The position numbers and the translations under genes were made by a program. 17,564 nt of DNA, taken from contig CANDCW010000055.1 in the NCBI GenBank assembly GCA_947383275.1, positions 1 through 17,564 on the forward strand. The letters run 5' to 3'. Under the pieces are notes generated by a model. The model searched no databases. It was not told where the DNA came from and saw nothing but the letters and a program-made list of their open reading frames with translations. Below are positions 1 to 6,553 of the stretch, one piece after another (positions within the stretch are counted from its first letter, which is position 1; each line of letters opens with the position of its first letter). The stretch comes from an uncultured Bacillota bacterium. GTDB lineage: Bacteria > Bacillota > Clostridia > Oscillospirales > Oscillospiraceae.

Positions 1-157
1 CCTCGCTCTTCACCAGCAGGCAGCGGCACAGGTGGTAAAAGCCGGTAAAGCTGGCCTCGTGGAGGTTCTGGTCCAGGGCCTCGGCAAGGGCCATCCACTC
101 GGTGGGGGAGACCTTCAGCCCATGCCCCCGGAGCAGGTATAGAAAATCCTCAAACAT
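1..157 (-). CDS. VWA / CoxE-like protein, N-terminal fragment
   Basis: The first 52 residues of a minus-strand gene are present; it runs off the left edge. It begins MFEDFLYLLRGHGLKVS, followed by a TEWMALAEAL segment and FYHLCRCLLVKSE. This layout (a short helix, then G-L-x-V-S-x-x-E-W, then F-Y-x-L-x-R-x-L-L-V-K-x-E) is what I recall for the N-terminus of CoxE-type proteins with a C-terminal von Willebrand factor A domain, which are usually paired with a MoxR ATPase. The start lies 3 bases after the stop of the MoxR gene, so the two are almost certainly co-transcribed and translationally coupled; the ribosome site inside the end of the MoxR gene is weak. The VWA domain and its MIDAS motif lie outside the window, so the family call rests on the N-terminus and on gene order. 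Confidence 0.65.
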   Translation of the reverse strand, partial: MFEDFLYLLRGHGLKVSPTEWMALAEALDQNLHEASFTGFYHLCRCLLVKSE

Positions 158-160
158 GGC

Positions 161-970
161 TCACCGCCACTGCCGCCGCAGCATGTCGATGTCCTCGTTC
201 TTTTTCAGCAGCACCCCCAGGTAGGGCACCTCCTTGACAATGCGGCCCACATCCACGCCGCCATGCCGGAGGGCCTGGATCCAGTCGATAATTTCGCTGG
301 TGGAGGGCTTCTTCTTAATCTGAGGCAGGCTCCGGATCTTGTAAAACGCCTCCAGCACCTGGGTAAGCAGCTTCTCGTCGATATCGGGGTAGTGGACCCG
401 GACAATATCCGCCATCAGCTCCTTGCCCGGGAACTCGATGTAGTGGAAGACGCACCGGCGCAGGAAGGCGTCGGGAAGCTCCTTTTCCGCATTGGACGTG
501 ATAATCACAATAGGCCGGTGGTTGGCCTTCACGGTGCGGCCTGTCTCCGGGATGTGGAATTCCATCCGGTCCAGCTCCCACAGCAGGTCATTGGGAAATT
601 CCAGGTCGGCTTTGTCGATCTCATCGATGAGCAAAATCACTTGTTCCTTGTCGGTAAACGCATCGCCCAGCTTGCCCAGCTTGACATACTTCTCAATGTC
701 GTCCACGCCCTGGCCGCCAAACTGGCTGTCGTAGAGGCGCTGGACCACATCGTAGACGTAGAGGCCGTCCTGGGCCTTGGTGGTGGATTTAATGTTCCAA
801 ATAATGAGCCTTTTACCAAAGGCCCGGGCAATCGCCTCAGCCAGCATGGTTTTGCCGGTGCCCGGCTCCCCCTTGATCAGCAAGGGTTTTTGCAGCACCA
901 TGGCAATGTTGGCCGCCCGGAGCAGCTCCTCTGAGGCCACATAGTCCTGGCTGCCTCTGAATTCTTCCAT
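161..970 (-). CDS. MoxR-family AAA+ ATPase
   Basis: This 269-residue AAA+ ATPase of the MoxR class is a chaperone-like ATPase that typically remodels or activates a VWA-domain partner. Visible motifs: Walker A GEPGTGKT at about residues 34-41, Walker B ILLIDEID at about 112-119, sensor-1 TSN at about 158-160, and an arginine-finger-like AFLRRC near 168-173. An ATG 18 bases further upstream (988) is in frame, but it lies within the GGAGGAAGGG stretch that makes a good Shine-Dalgarno for the ATG at 970, so I choose 970 (N-terminus MEEFRGSQDY). The next gene starts 3 bases downstream and looks like the CoxE/VWA partner, as expected for MoxR operons. The physiological target is unknown, and nothing links this pair functionally to the metabolic island to its right. 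Confidence 0.9.
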   Translation of the reverse strand: MEEFRGSQDYVASEELLRAANIAMVLQKPLLIKGEPGTGKTMLAEAIARAFGKRLIIWNIKSTTKAQDGLYVYDVVQRLYDSQFGGQGVDDIEKYVKLGKLGDAFTDKEQVILLIDEIDKADLEFPNDLLWELDRMEFHIPETGRTVKANHRPIVIITSNAEKELPDAFLRRCVFHYIEFPGKELMADIVRVHYPDIDEKLLTQVLEAFYKIRSLPQIKKKPSTSEIIDWIQALRHGGVDVGRIVKEVPYLGVLLKKNEDIDMLRRQWR

Positions 971-1038
971 ATGATTCCCTTCCTCCATTTAGATTCTGTT
1001 CAGATTTATGTGGAAAATGCACGATCCGGCCTGCTTTG

Positions 1039-1051
1039 ATGATTAAATCAT
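1039..1051. promoter_or_regulatory. Palindrome ATGAT-TAA-ATCAT, candidate operator
   Basis: This is a perfect 13-base inverted repeat (ATGAT arms, 3-base centre). It overlaps a minus-strand TATGAT hexamer and sits about 60 bases upstream of a possible plus-strand start near 1105. That is close to where LysR-type recognition sites normally lie. The same arm arrangement recurs at 2318-2330, and the word GATTAAATCATA at 1041-1052 recurs exactly at 12184-12195. Confidence 0.45.
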
Positions 1052-1076
1052 ATCGGAAGACTGCACAGGTTTCCAA
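1047..1076 (-). promoter_or_regulatory. Candidate promoter for the moxR operon
   Basis: On the minus strand, TTGGAA (1076-1071) and TATGAT (1052-1047) are separated by 18 bases, a good sigma-A match. It points toward the MoxR gene and would give a leader of roughly 70 bases. Confidence 0.5.
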
Positions 1077-1098
1077 TACAAGATTTCAATCATATGAT
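1070..1098 (+). promoter_or_regulatory. Candidate promoter toward the TIM-barrel gene
   Basis: TTTCCA (1070-1075) and TATGAT (1093-1098) are separated by 17 bases. The -10 lies inside the perfect palindrome ATCATATGAT (1089-1098). It would imply a leader of about 280 bases before the start at 1383, so another promoter closer to the gene is possible (for example TTGTGA at 1273 with a poor -10). Confidence 0.35.
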
Positions 1099-1138
1099 AA
1101 AAAGTTTCGATCACCACCACCTATTCAGGCGCTTCCTT

Positions 1139-1195
1139 CTTTGGTTTTTTGGATTTTTAAGGCGTGGTATTGGCGACTTCTCCCAAAAACCAAAG
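1139..1195. repeat. 11-base inverted repeat with a 35-base loop
   Basis: CTTTGGTTTTT at 1139-1149 is the exact reverse complement of AAAAACCAAAG at 1185-1195. GG at 1151-1152 could extend the stem against CC at 1183-1184 with a bulged T. There is no T-run directly after the stem on the plus strand. It lies in the leader of the TIM-barrel gene and is not explained by any gene. Confidence 0.6.
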
Positions 1196-1382
1196 CCGCA
1201 ATTTGGACAATGTGCCAGTTCAAAATTTTTCCAGTCAAATCCATGCAAAAAATTAATTGTTTCATGAAGTTTTTGTGATGGACTAACCGGTCACTTCAAA
1301 TATAAAATTGATGCAACAGCACGGGGGAATTGGTCATATCCACAAAGCCCCGCACTTGAATTGGAACAGGAGGAGATACGCA

Positions 1383-2189
1383 ATGTCCAGACAGTTTTCC
1401 TTGGCCTATCTCACTACCCCGGGGATCGACCCGGTGGAACAGATTAAGGTCGCCAAGCAGGCCGGCTACGACTACGTCAGCCTGCGCACCATCCCCATGG
1501 GGCAGGAGGGTGAGCCTCAGGTCCATCTGGAAAATGACCCCGCTCTGATGGAACAGGTCCGGCAAACTCTGAAGGATTATGAGATGAAGCTCTTCGACAT
1601 CGAGCTGCTCCGCATCCGGGAGGACCTGCCTACCGACTACCGCGCGGCCTTTGAGAAGGGCGCGGAGCTGGGCGCCACCCAGGTACTTACCAGCGTGTGG
1701 ACCAAGGACCACAGCCTGGCGGTAGACCGGTACGGTTCGTTCTGTGAACAGGCGGCCCAGTTCGGCCTGACCTTGAATCTGGAATTTCCCATCGTCTCTG
1801 AGCTGACAACCATGCAGGAGGCCATTGCAATGCAGGACAAGGTGGGCGCTTCCAACCTAAAAATCCTGATGGACATGATCTATGTGTACAAGACCGGCGT
1901 TTCCCCCGAAGACATCAAGGCTGTGGACCCCAGCCGGTTCGGTGTGATCCATCTGTGCGACTGGCCCGCCGACATGGCAGGCAGGCAGGATGTAGAAGTC
2001 GTCCGGGGGGGCCGCTCCTACTGCGGCGAGGGCGTGGTAGACCTGGCCGGCATCCTGAAGGCCCTGCCCGCGAATGTCTGCTCCATCGAGCTGCCCAACC
2101 TGAAGGAGATTGAGGTGCGGGGCCGGGCAGGCCATGCCGCCCGGTGTTTGGAAGCCGCGAAGGAATTTTTCGCGGCGAACAATCTGTAA
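1383..2189 (+). CDS. Xylose-isomerase-like TIM-barrel enzyme
   Basis: This 268-residue protein belongs to the AP-endonuclease-2 / xylose-isomerase-like TIM-barrel superfamily, which includes sugar-phosphate isomerases, inosose dehydratase (IolE) and 3-dehydroshikimate dehydratase. Likely divalent-metal ligands sit at strand ends: E134 in LNLEFP, D164 in ILMDMIY, H190 in GVIHLCDWP and E236 in CSIELPN, with E74 in FDIELL. The reading frame is open further upstream (to 1308), but the ATG at 1383 follows AGGAGGAG with 7 bases of spacing and starts at the first barrel strand (MSRQFSLAYL), so I use it. The gene stands alone between two spacers. The neighbouring AroE-family gene makes a cyclic polyol acid such as dehydroshikimate a possible substrate, but inosose-type or ketose-type substrates are equally open. 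Family assignment is firm; the reaction is unknown. Confidence 0.88.
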   Translation: MSRQFSLAYLTTPGIDPVEQIKVAKQAGYDYVSLRTIPMGQEGEPQVHLENDPALMEQVRQTLKDYEMKLFDIELLRIREDLPTDYRAAFEKGAELGATQVLTSVWTKDHSLAVDRYGSFCEQAAQFGLTLNLEFPIVSELTTMQEAIAMQDKVGASNLKILMDMIYVYKTGVSPEDIKAVDPSRFGVIHLCDWPADMAGRQDVEVVRGGRSYCGEGVVDLAGILKALPANVCSIELPNLKEIEVRGRAGHAARCLEAAKEFFAANNL

Positions 2190-2290
2190 CTCTCTTCCAA
2201 TTTTCTTTGTAAATCATCGGATGAAGGTAAAATTTGTGAAATTAACTGAAATCCGAACGAAATATTAACGCATTAAAGCGCTGTTTCCTA

Positions 2291-2319
2291 TCGACAAGTG
2301 AGTTGCCTTATATTATAAT
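2291..2319 (+). promoter_or_regulatory. Strong sigma-A-like promoter for aroE-like/TRAP operon
   Basis: TCGACA (2291-2296; five of six matches to TTGACA), 17 bases, then a perfect TATAAT (2314-2319). The predicted start is near 2326, about 36 bases before the ATG at 2362. Confidence 0.7.
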
Positions 2320-2330
2320 GATTATATCAT
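2318..2330. promoter_or_regulatory. Palindrome ATGAT-TAT-ATCAT over the -10/start site
   Basis: Perfect 5-base arms flank a 3-base centre. It overlaps the last bases of the TATAAT box and the predicted transcription start, a position typical of a repressor operator. It has the same arms and spacing as the palindrome at 1039-1051. Confidence 0.5.
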
Positions 2331-2361
2331 GAAAAAACCACATGGAAAAGAGGTCAAATAC

Positions 2362-3222
2362 ATGAAGGTTGACATTAACACTAAAATGATTACCCTGATC
2401 GGCACTCCCTTGAGCCAGTCCTTCGCCGCCCGAATGCAGAACACCGGCTACGAGGCCGCCGGACTGAACATGCTCTACTTCTACACCGAGGCCGATAAGG
2501 AGCATCTGGGCGAGATTGTCAACGGTATCCGGTACATGAACTTCGCCGGCTTTGCCGTTACCAAGCCCAACAAGGTGCGGGTGTTGCGCTATCTGGACGA
2601 GCTGGACCCCCTGTGTCAGAAAATGGGCGCCAGCAACACTGTGGTCAAAACCCCCGAGGGCAAGCTCGTTGGCTACAACACCGACGGCGTGGGCTTCTAC
2701 ACCTCCCTTACCGAAGAGGGCGGAATCCAGGTGGACCAGTCCGTGTTCTTCTGCTTTGGCGGCGGCGGGGCCGGCCGCGCTATGTGCTCCATCCTGGCCT
2801 ACCACGGCGCCCGGAAGATCTACATCACCGATATATTTGAGCCCTGCGCCAAATCCTTGGCCGACGATATCAACAACAATTTCGCCCCCGTGGCCGAGTT
2901 CGTCCACCACGGCGACTTCTCCAAGCTGGCCGCCTGCAACGTGGTCCTCAACGCCAGCGGCATCGGCATGGGCCAGCACATCGGCGAGAGCCCCCTGCCG
3001 AAAGAGTATATCCAACCCAGCCAGTTCTTTTTTGACGCCTGCTATAACCCTGAGCGCACCCAGTTCCTCATGGACGCCGAGGAGAAGGGCTGCAAGGTCC
3101 TCAACGGCCTGGGCATGTCCTTGTACCAGGGCGCGGCCCAGATTGAGCTCTGGACGGGCAAAAAGCCCCCTGTGGAGGCCATGCGTCAGGAGCTGCTGAA
3201 AATTGTTGCCGAGCAGCAATAA
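2362..3222 (+). CDS. AroE (shikimate dehydrogenase) family oxidoreductase, divergent
   Basis: This 286-residue NAD(P)-dependent dehydrogenase belongs to the shikimate/quinate dehydrogenase family. Its nucleotide-binding loop is GGGGAGRA (133-140), the catalytic pair is K71 (VTKPNK) and D108 (GYNTDG), and the C-terminus has YNPERT, LNGLGMSLYQGA and ELWTG, all typical. The start at 2362 follows AAAGAGG with good spacing; an in-frame ATG at 2329 overlaps the palindrome and has no ribosome site. The substrate pocket departs from biosynthetic AroE: the usual S-x-S-P-x-x-H motif reads SQSFAARMQ (first Ser kept at 20, second replaced by A22), and the N of NVTxPxK is A65. I infer a catabolic paralogue acting on something other than, or in addition to, shikimate. 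It heads the TRAP transporter operon, supporting a role in using the imported compound. Confidence 0.87.
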   Translation: MKVDINTKMITLIGTPLSQSFAARMQNTGYEAAGLNMLYFYTEADKEHLGEIVNGIRYMNFAGFAVTKPNKVRVLRYLDELDPLCQKMGASNTVVKTPEGKLVGYNTDGVGFYTSLTEEGGIQVDQSVFFCFGGGGAGRAMCSILAYHGARKIYITDIFEPCAKSLADDINNNFAPVAEFVHHGDFSKLAACNVVLNASGIGMGQHIGESPLPKEYIQPSQFFFDACYNPERTQFLMDAEEKGCKVLNGLGMSLYQGAAQIELWTGKKPPVEAMRQELLKIVAEQQ

Positions 3223-3234
3223 GTGAGCATACCT

Positions 3235-3278
3235 CAAAACGGCATGTCGTTTTGCCCCGGCGGGCGCAAGCCCGCCGG
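3235..3278 (+). terminator. Tandem hairpins between aroE-like gene and dctQ
   Basis: Two perfect stems lie in the 84-base gap. CAAAACG/CGTTTTG (3235-3241 and 3248-3254) is followed by the 9-bp stem CCGGCGGGC/GCCCGCCGG (3257-3265 and 3270-3278) closed by a GCAA tetraloop. No real T-run follows (TTGTAAAA), so this may be a partial terminator or an mRNA-processing/stabilising structure that sets transporter expression relative to the dehydrogenase. Confidence 0.6.
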
Positions 3279-3306
3279 TTGTAAAAGAAGAAAGAGGAGG
3301 TAAAAC

Positions 3307-3882
3307 ATGAAAGTACTCAAATGGCTGGACGATCACTTTGAGGAATTTTTCCTGGTGATCTTCCTAATCTTGATTGCCTGCGTCAGCCTGGCCCAGGTAG
3401 TCTGGAAAAAGGCTTCCTTCCTGGAGTCCCTCACCTGGTCGGACGAGTTCTGCCGCTTTATGTGGATCTGGACTGTGTTCATCTCCCTGCCCTACACCAT
3501 CCGCAAGGGCAGCATGCTCCGGGTGAGCGTGGTGCTGGACCTGATGCCCCAGGTGGTGCGCAAGGTCATCAACCTGGCGGTGGACGTTATCACCATGGCC
3601 TGCATGGTCCTGTTGGCTTACTACTCCTTCACTGTAATTTTCGGCGCCCCGGACGCTCCCGGCGTTATGTCCAGCGGCGAGCTGTCCACCGCGATGCAGT
3701 GGCCCATGTGGATGGTCTACAGCGTAATGCTCTTCGGCTACGCCCTGGGCGCTCTGCGCGCGCTTCAGATGACCGTGCTTCATGCGATGCACTTCGGCGA
3801 GAAGGAGCTCACCACGCTGGAGCAGACTATGCAGGACGCGGCTGAGGAAGCCGCCATGGCAAAGGAAGGAGGAGAGGAATAA
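3307..3882 (+). CDS. dctQ: TRAP transporter small membrane subunit (DctQ)
   Basis: This 191-residue small integral membrane subunit belongs to a tripartite ATP-independent periplasmic (TRAP) transporter. Four hydrophobic segments are visible (about residues 13-34, 47-62, 88-110 and 133-155), with the conserved DEFCRFMWIWTVFI region in the second and a charged amphipathic C-terminal tail rich in Glu/Ala. The length matches the family. The ribosome site GAGGAGG lies at 3294-3300. The stop and the next start overlap as TAATG, so dctQ and dctM are translationally coupled. DctQ is thought to scaffold DctM and the binding protein. The substrate class cannot be judged from this subunit. Confidence 0.92.
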   Translation: MKVLKWLDDHFEEFFLVIFLILIACVSLAQVVWKKASFLESLTWSDEFCRFMWIWTVFISLPYTIRKGSMLRVSVVLDLMPQVVRKVINLAVDVITMACMVLLAYYSFTVIFGAPDAPGVMSSGELSTAMQWPMWMVYSVMLFGYALGALRALQMTVLHAMHFGEKELTTLEQTMQDAAEEAAMAKEGGEE

Positions 3883-5189
3883 TGGCAGCAATTCTGGTAT
3901 TTTCAGTTTTCCTGATTGGTATTGTACTCTCGGTCCCCATTGCCGTCAGCATGATCCTGGGCTCCAGCGCCCCCATCTTTATCCTGGAAGCGGGCGGCTC
4001 CATCGGCCAGCTGGTCAACAACGCGTTCTCCGGCGCCAACTCCACCCCCATTCTGGCGGTGCCCCTGTTCATTCTGGGCGGCGTCATCATGTCCGAGGGC
4101 GGCATCTCCAAGAAGCTTTTTAACTTCTTTGCCTACTTTGTGGGCCCCCTTCCCGGCGGCCTGCCCTGCGCCGTCATTCTGACCTGCCTGTTCTACGGCG
4201 CCATCTCCGGTTCCGGCCCGGCCACTACCGCCGCCGTCGGCTCCATGTGTATCCCCTTCTTGGTAGCCTTGGGCTATGACCGCCAGTGGAGCGCCGGCCT
4301 GGTGGCCGTTGCCGGTGGCCTGGGCGTGATTATCCCGCCCTCCATCCCCTTCGTGCTCTACTCCTTGGCTACCAACGTCTCCCCCGGCAACCTGTTCATG
4401 GCCGGCATTCTTCCCGGCATTCTCATCGGCGTGTTTATGATGGTCTACGCTGTGTTCTACTGCATCCGCAAGGGCGAGGACCGCAAGCTCATCAACGCCA
4501 AGATGGAGGAGCTGCGCGCCCAGGGCCTGGGCCATCTGTTCCTGGACAGCCTGCCCGCCCTGCTGTGCCCCATCATCATTCTGGGCGGCATCTACTCCGG
4601 CATGTTTACCCCCACTGAGGCGGCTTGCATCTCCGTGTTCTACGCGCTGATTGTCTCCCTGTTCGTGTACAAGTCCATCACCTTCAAAAATCTGGTCCCC
4701 TTCCTGTGCAGCGCCGTGAAAACCTATGGCGGCCTGGCTTTCGTGCTGGCTTTCGCCACCGCTTTCGGCCGCGTGCTGTCCCTGACCCGCGCCACCGTGG
4801 TAGTGAAGAACTTCATCGTGGATAACTTCCACACCAGCTTCTCCGCCCTGACCGTGCTGGTCGTTGTCTTCCTGCTGCTGGGCATGGTCATGGATACCGG
4901 CCCCGCCATTGTTATCCTGGCCCCCATGCTGCTTCCCGCCGTTCAGGCGCTGGGCGTGAACGACATTCACTTTGGCGTAATTCTGGTGTGCTGCCTGTCT
5001 ATCGGCCTGGCCACTCCCCCCTTCGGCCTGGACCTGTTCGTGGCCGGCAACCTGGCCGAGGAGCCTCCCATGTCCGTGGCCAAGAAAGCCGTCCCCTTTA
5101 TCATCTCTTTCCTGGCGGCTCTGGTCCTCATTACCTATGTCGAACCCATCAGCCTGGTGCTGGTAAACACCTTCGGCGCGAACTCCTAA
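3882..5189 (+). CDS. dctM: TRAP transporter large permease subunit (DctM)
   Basis: This 435-residue, strongly hydrophobic protein with about 12 membrane segments is the sodium-coupled permease of the TRAP system. Family landmarks include FYGAISGSGPATTAAVGS (about 104-121), IPPSIPFVLYS (151-161), FTPTEAA in the middle, and the C-terminal MDTGPAIVILAP and LATPPFGLDLF segments. Start codon overlaps the dctQ stop, and a GGAGG sits just upstream in the dctQ 3' end. Codon use is strongly biased to C- and G-ending codons, suggesting good expression. It acts in the cytoplasmic membrane with the DctP lipoprotein encoded next. Confidence 0.95.
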   Translation: MAAILVFSVFLIGIVLSVPIAVSMILGSSAPIFILEAGGSIGQLVNNAFSGANSTPILAVPLFILGGVIMSEGGISKKLFNFFAYFVGPLPGGLPCAVILTCLFYGAISGSGPATTAAVGSMCIPFLVALGYDRQWSAGLVAVAGGLGVIIPPSIPFVLYSLATNVSPGNLFMAGILPGILIGVFMMVYAVFYCIRKGEDRKLINAKMEELRAQGLGHLFLDSLPALLCPIIILGGIYSGMFTPTEAACISVFYALIVSLFVYKSITFKNLVPFLCSAVKTYGGLAFVLAFATAFGRVLSLTRATVVVKNFIVDNFHTSFSALTVLVVVFLLLGMVMDTGPAIVILAPMLLPAVQALGVNDIHFGVILVCCLSIGLATPPFGLDLFVAGNLAEEPPMSVAKKAVPFIISFLAALVLITYVEPISLVLVNTFGANS

Positions 5190-5201
5190 CCACGGTGTTC
5201 C

Positions 5202-5237
5202 CCCGGCCCCTTCTTGCAGAGCAGGGGTGGGGCCGGG
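5202..5237 (+). other. Hairpin between dctM and dctP
   Basis: CCCGGCCCC (5202-5210) pairs with GGGGCCGGG (5229-5237). The loop can form a second small stem (CTTGC/GCAGG). There is no T-run after it. Such an element before a binding-protein gene often marks mRNA processing that raises binding-protein levels above the permease; that role is inferred. Confidence 0.55.
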
Positions 5238-5282
5238 AAAACATAATCCCATCTGCAATCAAAGATTTTAGGAGGAAAGAAA

Positions 5283-6410
5283 ATGAAAAAAATCACTGCA
5301 ATGCTCCTGGCTGGCGCCATGATGCTGTCTCTGGCAGCCTGCGGCGGCGGCAACAACAACGCCCCTGCCAACAGCGGCAATAATCCTGGAGGCAGCACCC
5401 CCGCCGGCAGCACTCCTGCCTCCAGCACCCCCGCCGGTGACGCCGACAAGTACGCAGGTCTGGACAAGGTCACCCTCATTGGCGCGGACAACTCCAGCAT
5501 GGGCGCGGCCGCGCAGCTGTTCGGCGAGCTGGTCACCGAAAAGGTAAATACCATCACCGGCGGTCAGCTAACCATTGAGTACTTCCCCAACAGCGAGCTG
5601 GGCGCTGACGCCGACCTGCTCCGCCAGCTTCAGTCCAACGACATCCAGCTGGTGGTCTGCCAGACCGCTCCCGTGGTGTCCTTCGTCCCCGAGGTCGCCG
5701 TCTTCGACCTGCCCATGGTCTTTGCTCAGTATGACGCGGCCACCATCGACAAGGTCCTCAACGGCGACGGCGCTTTCAACAAGCAGCTGGGTGAGTCTTT
5801 CAACAACGCCGGCCTGCAGCTCATGGGCATCCTCCAGGGCGCTACCTACCGTCTGACCACCTCCAACACCGCGCTGAACACCATCGATGACTTCAACGGC
5901 CTGCTGATCCGCACCATGGAGAACCAGAACCACATGACTTTCTGGAAGGCCCTCAAAGCTCAGCCCACCCCCATGGCTTGGAATGAGGTCTTCTTCGCCC
6001 TCCAGTCCGGCAACATCGCCGCTCAGGAGAACGCCGCCGACACCTGCGTGGGCGCCAACCTCCAGGAGGTTCAGAAGTACCTGGCCTGCACCAACCACAT
6101 TCTGTACGCCAACATGATGATTATGAACAAGGATGCCTGGGCCGGCCTGGATCCCGCCTATCAGGACGCCCTGAAGCAGGCTGTCAGCGAGGCCATGGCC
6201 GATCTGGGCCCCCAGCTGGCCCAGATCGACGCCGACAACAAAAAGACCCTGTGCGAGGACAGCGGCAAGTACAACATGACCCTCATCGAGTATGACGACT
6301 CTTTCTATGCTGACGTTCTGGCTCTGCCCGCCGTTCAGGATCTGTACAAGGACATCGACAGCCAGGTCGGCGGTCTGGGCTCCGTCCTCCAGACTGAGCT
6401 GGCCGGCTGA
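5283..6410 (+). CDS. dctP: TRAP transporter solute-binding lipoprotein (DctP)
   Basis: This 375-residue extracytoplasmic solute receptor has a lipoprotein signal peptide, MKKITAMLLAGAMMLSLAAC, with lipobox LAAC and acylation at C20. A low-complexity Gly/Ser/Thr/Pro/Asn linker follows (about 21-55) before the folded domain. DctP-type features include YFPNSELGAD (100-109), the conserved substrate-carboxylate Arg at about 210 in GLLIRTMENQ, and PTPMAWNEVFFALQSGNIAAQEN. The Arg and family suggest an organic acid ligand. The ribosome site is AGGAGGAAAG before 5283. The lipoprotein anchor fits a Gram-positive (monoderm) host. Third gene of the dctQMP set and followed by an intrinsic terminator. Confidence 0.95.
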   Translation: MKKITAMLLAGAMMLSLAACGGGNNNAPANSGNNPGGSTPAGSTPASSTPAGDADKYAGLDKVTLIGADNSSMGAAAQLFGELVTEKVNTITGGQLTIEYFPNSELGADADLLRQLQSNDIQLVVCQTAPVVSFVPEVAVFDLPMVFAQYDAATIDKVLNGDGAFNKQLGESFNNAGLQLMGILQGATYRLTTSNTALNTIDDFNGLLIRTMENQNHMTFWKALKAQPTPMAWNEVFFALQSGNIAAQENAADTCVGANLQEVQKYLACTNHILYANMMIMNKDAWAGLDPAYQDALKQAVSEAMADLGPQLAQIDADNKKTLCEDSGKYNMTLIEYDDSFYADVLALPAVQDLYKDIDSQVGGLGSVLQTELAG

Positions 6411-6438
6411 TTTGCCACAAATCAAATAGCGCCTATCC

Positions 6439-6475
6439 GGGCCGGCAGCGTCATCAGAGGCCGCCGGCCCTTTTT
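6439..6475 (+). terminator. Intrinsic terminator after dctP
   Basis: GGGCCGGC (6439-6446) pairs with GCCGGCCC (6463-6470), followed directly by TTTTT. It closes the aroE-like/TRAP operon. Confidence 0.9.
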
Positions 6476-6553
6476 GTTCCTTTTTCTCGAAAGGAATCGG
6501 AGTTGAAAAAGGACTTCCCTTGTTGAAGTGTAGAACGAAAGGTCTCATTTATT

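Larger units (their letters stand above)
971..1382. other. AT-rich spacer between divergent genes
   Basis: This 412-base spacer has no convincing gene; a 241-base open frame at 1036-1278 has no ribosome site and no recognisable protein character. It is markedly more AT-rich than the flanking genes. It holds back-to-back promoter-like hexamers around 1047-1098, two perfect palindromes (1039-1051 and 1089-1098), a long inverted repeat (1139-1195), and the strong ribosome site AGGAGGAG at 1368-1375 for the gene starting at 1383. Confidence 0.7.

Noticed and set aside
1036..1278. An 80-codon open frame in the spacer before the TIM-barrel gene
   Set aside because: No ribosome site, and it runs across promoter-like sequence and an inverted repeat with no protein-like character.
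1308..1382. Upstream extension of the TIM-barrel gene
   Set aside because: The in-frame ATG at 1308 lacks a ribosome site and the added residues do not resemble the family; the ATG at 1383 has AGGAGGAG.
2308..3336. A 342-codon open frame antisense to the AroE-like gene
   Set aside because: Mirror frame of a strongly biased gene, and it crosses the promoter and hairpins of the sense operon.
3903..5258. A 451-codon open frame antisense to dctM
   Set aside because: It is very rich in Gly, Gln, His and Asp with no family features, as expected from the reverse complement of a hydrophobic, GC-biased gene.
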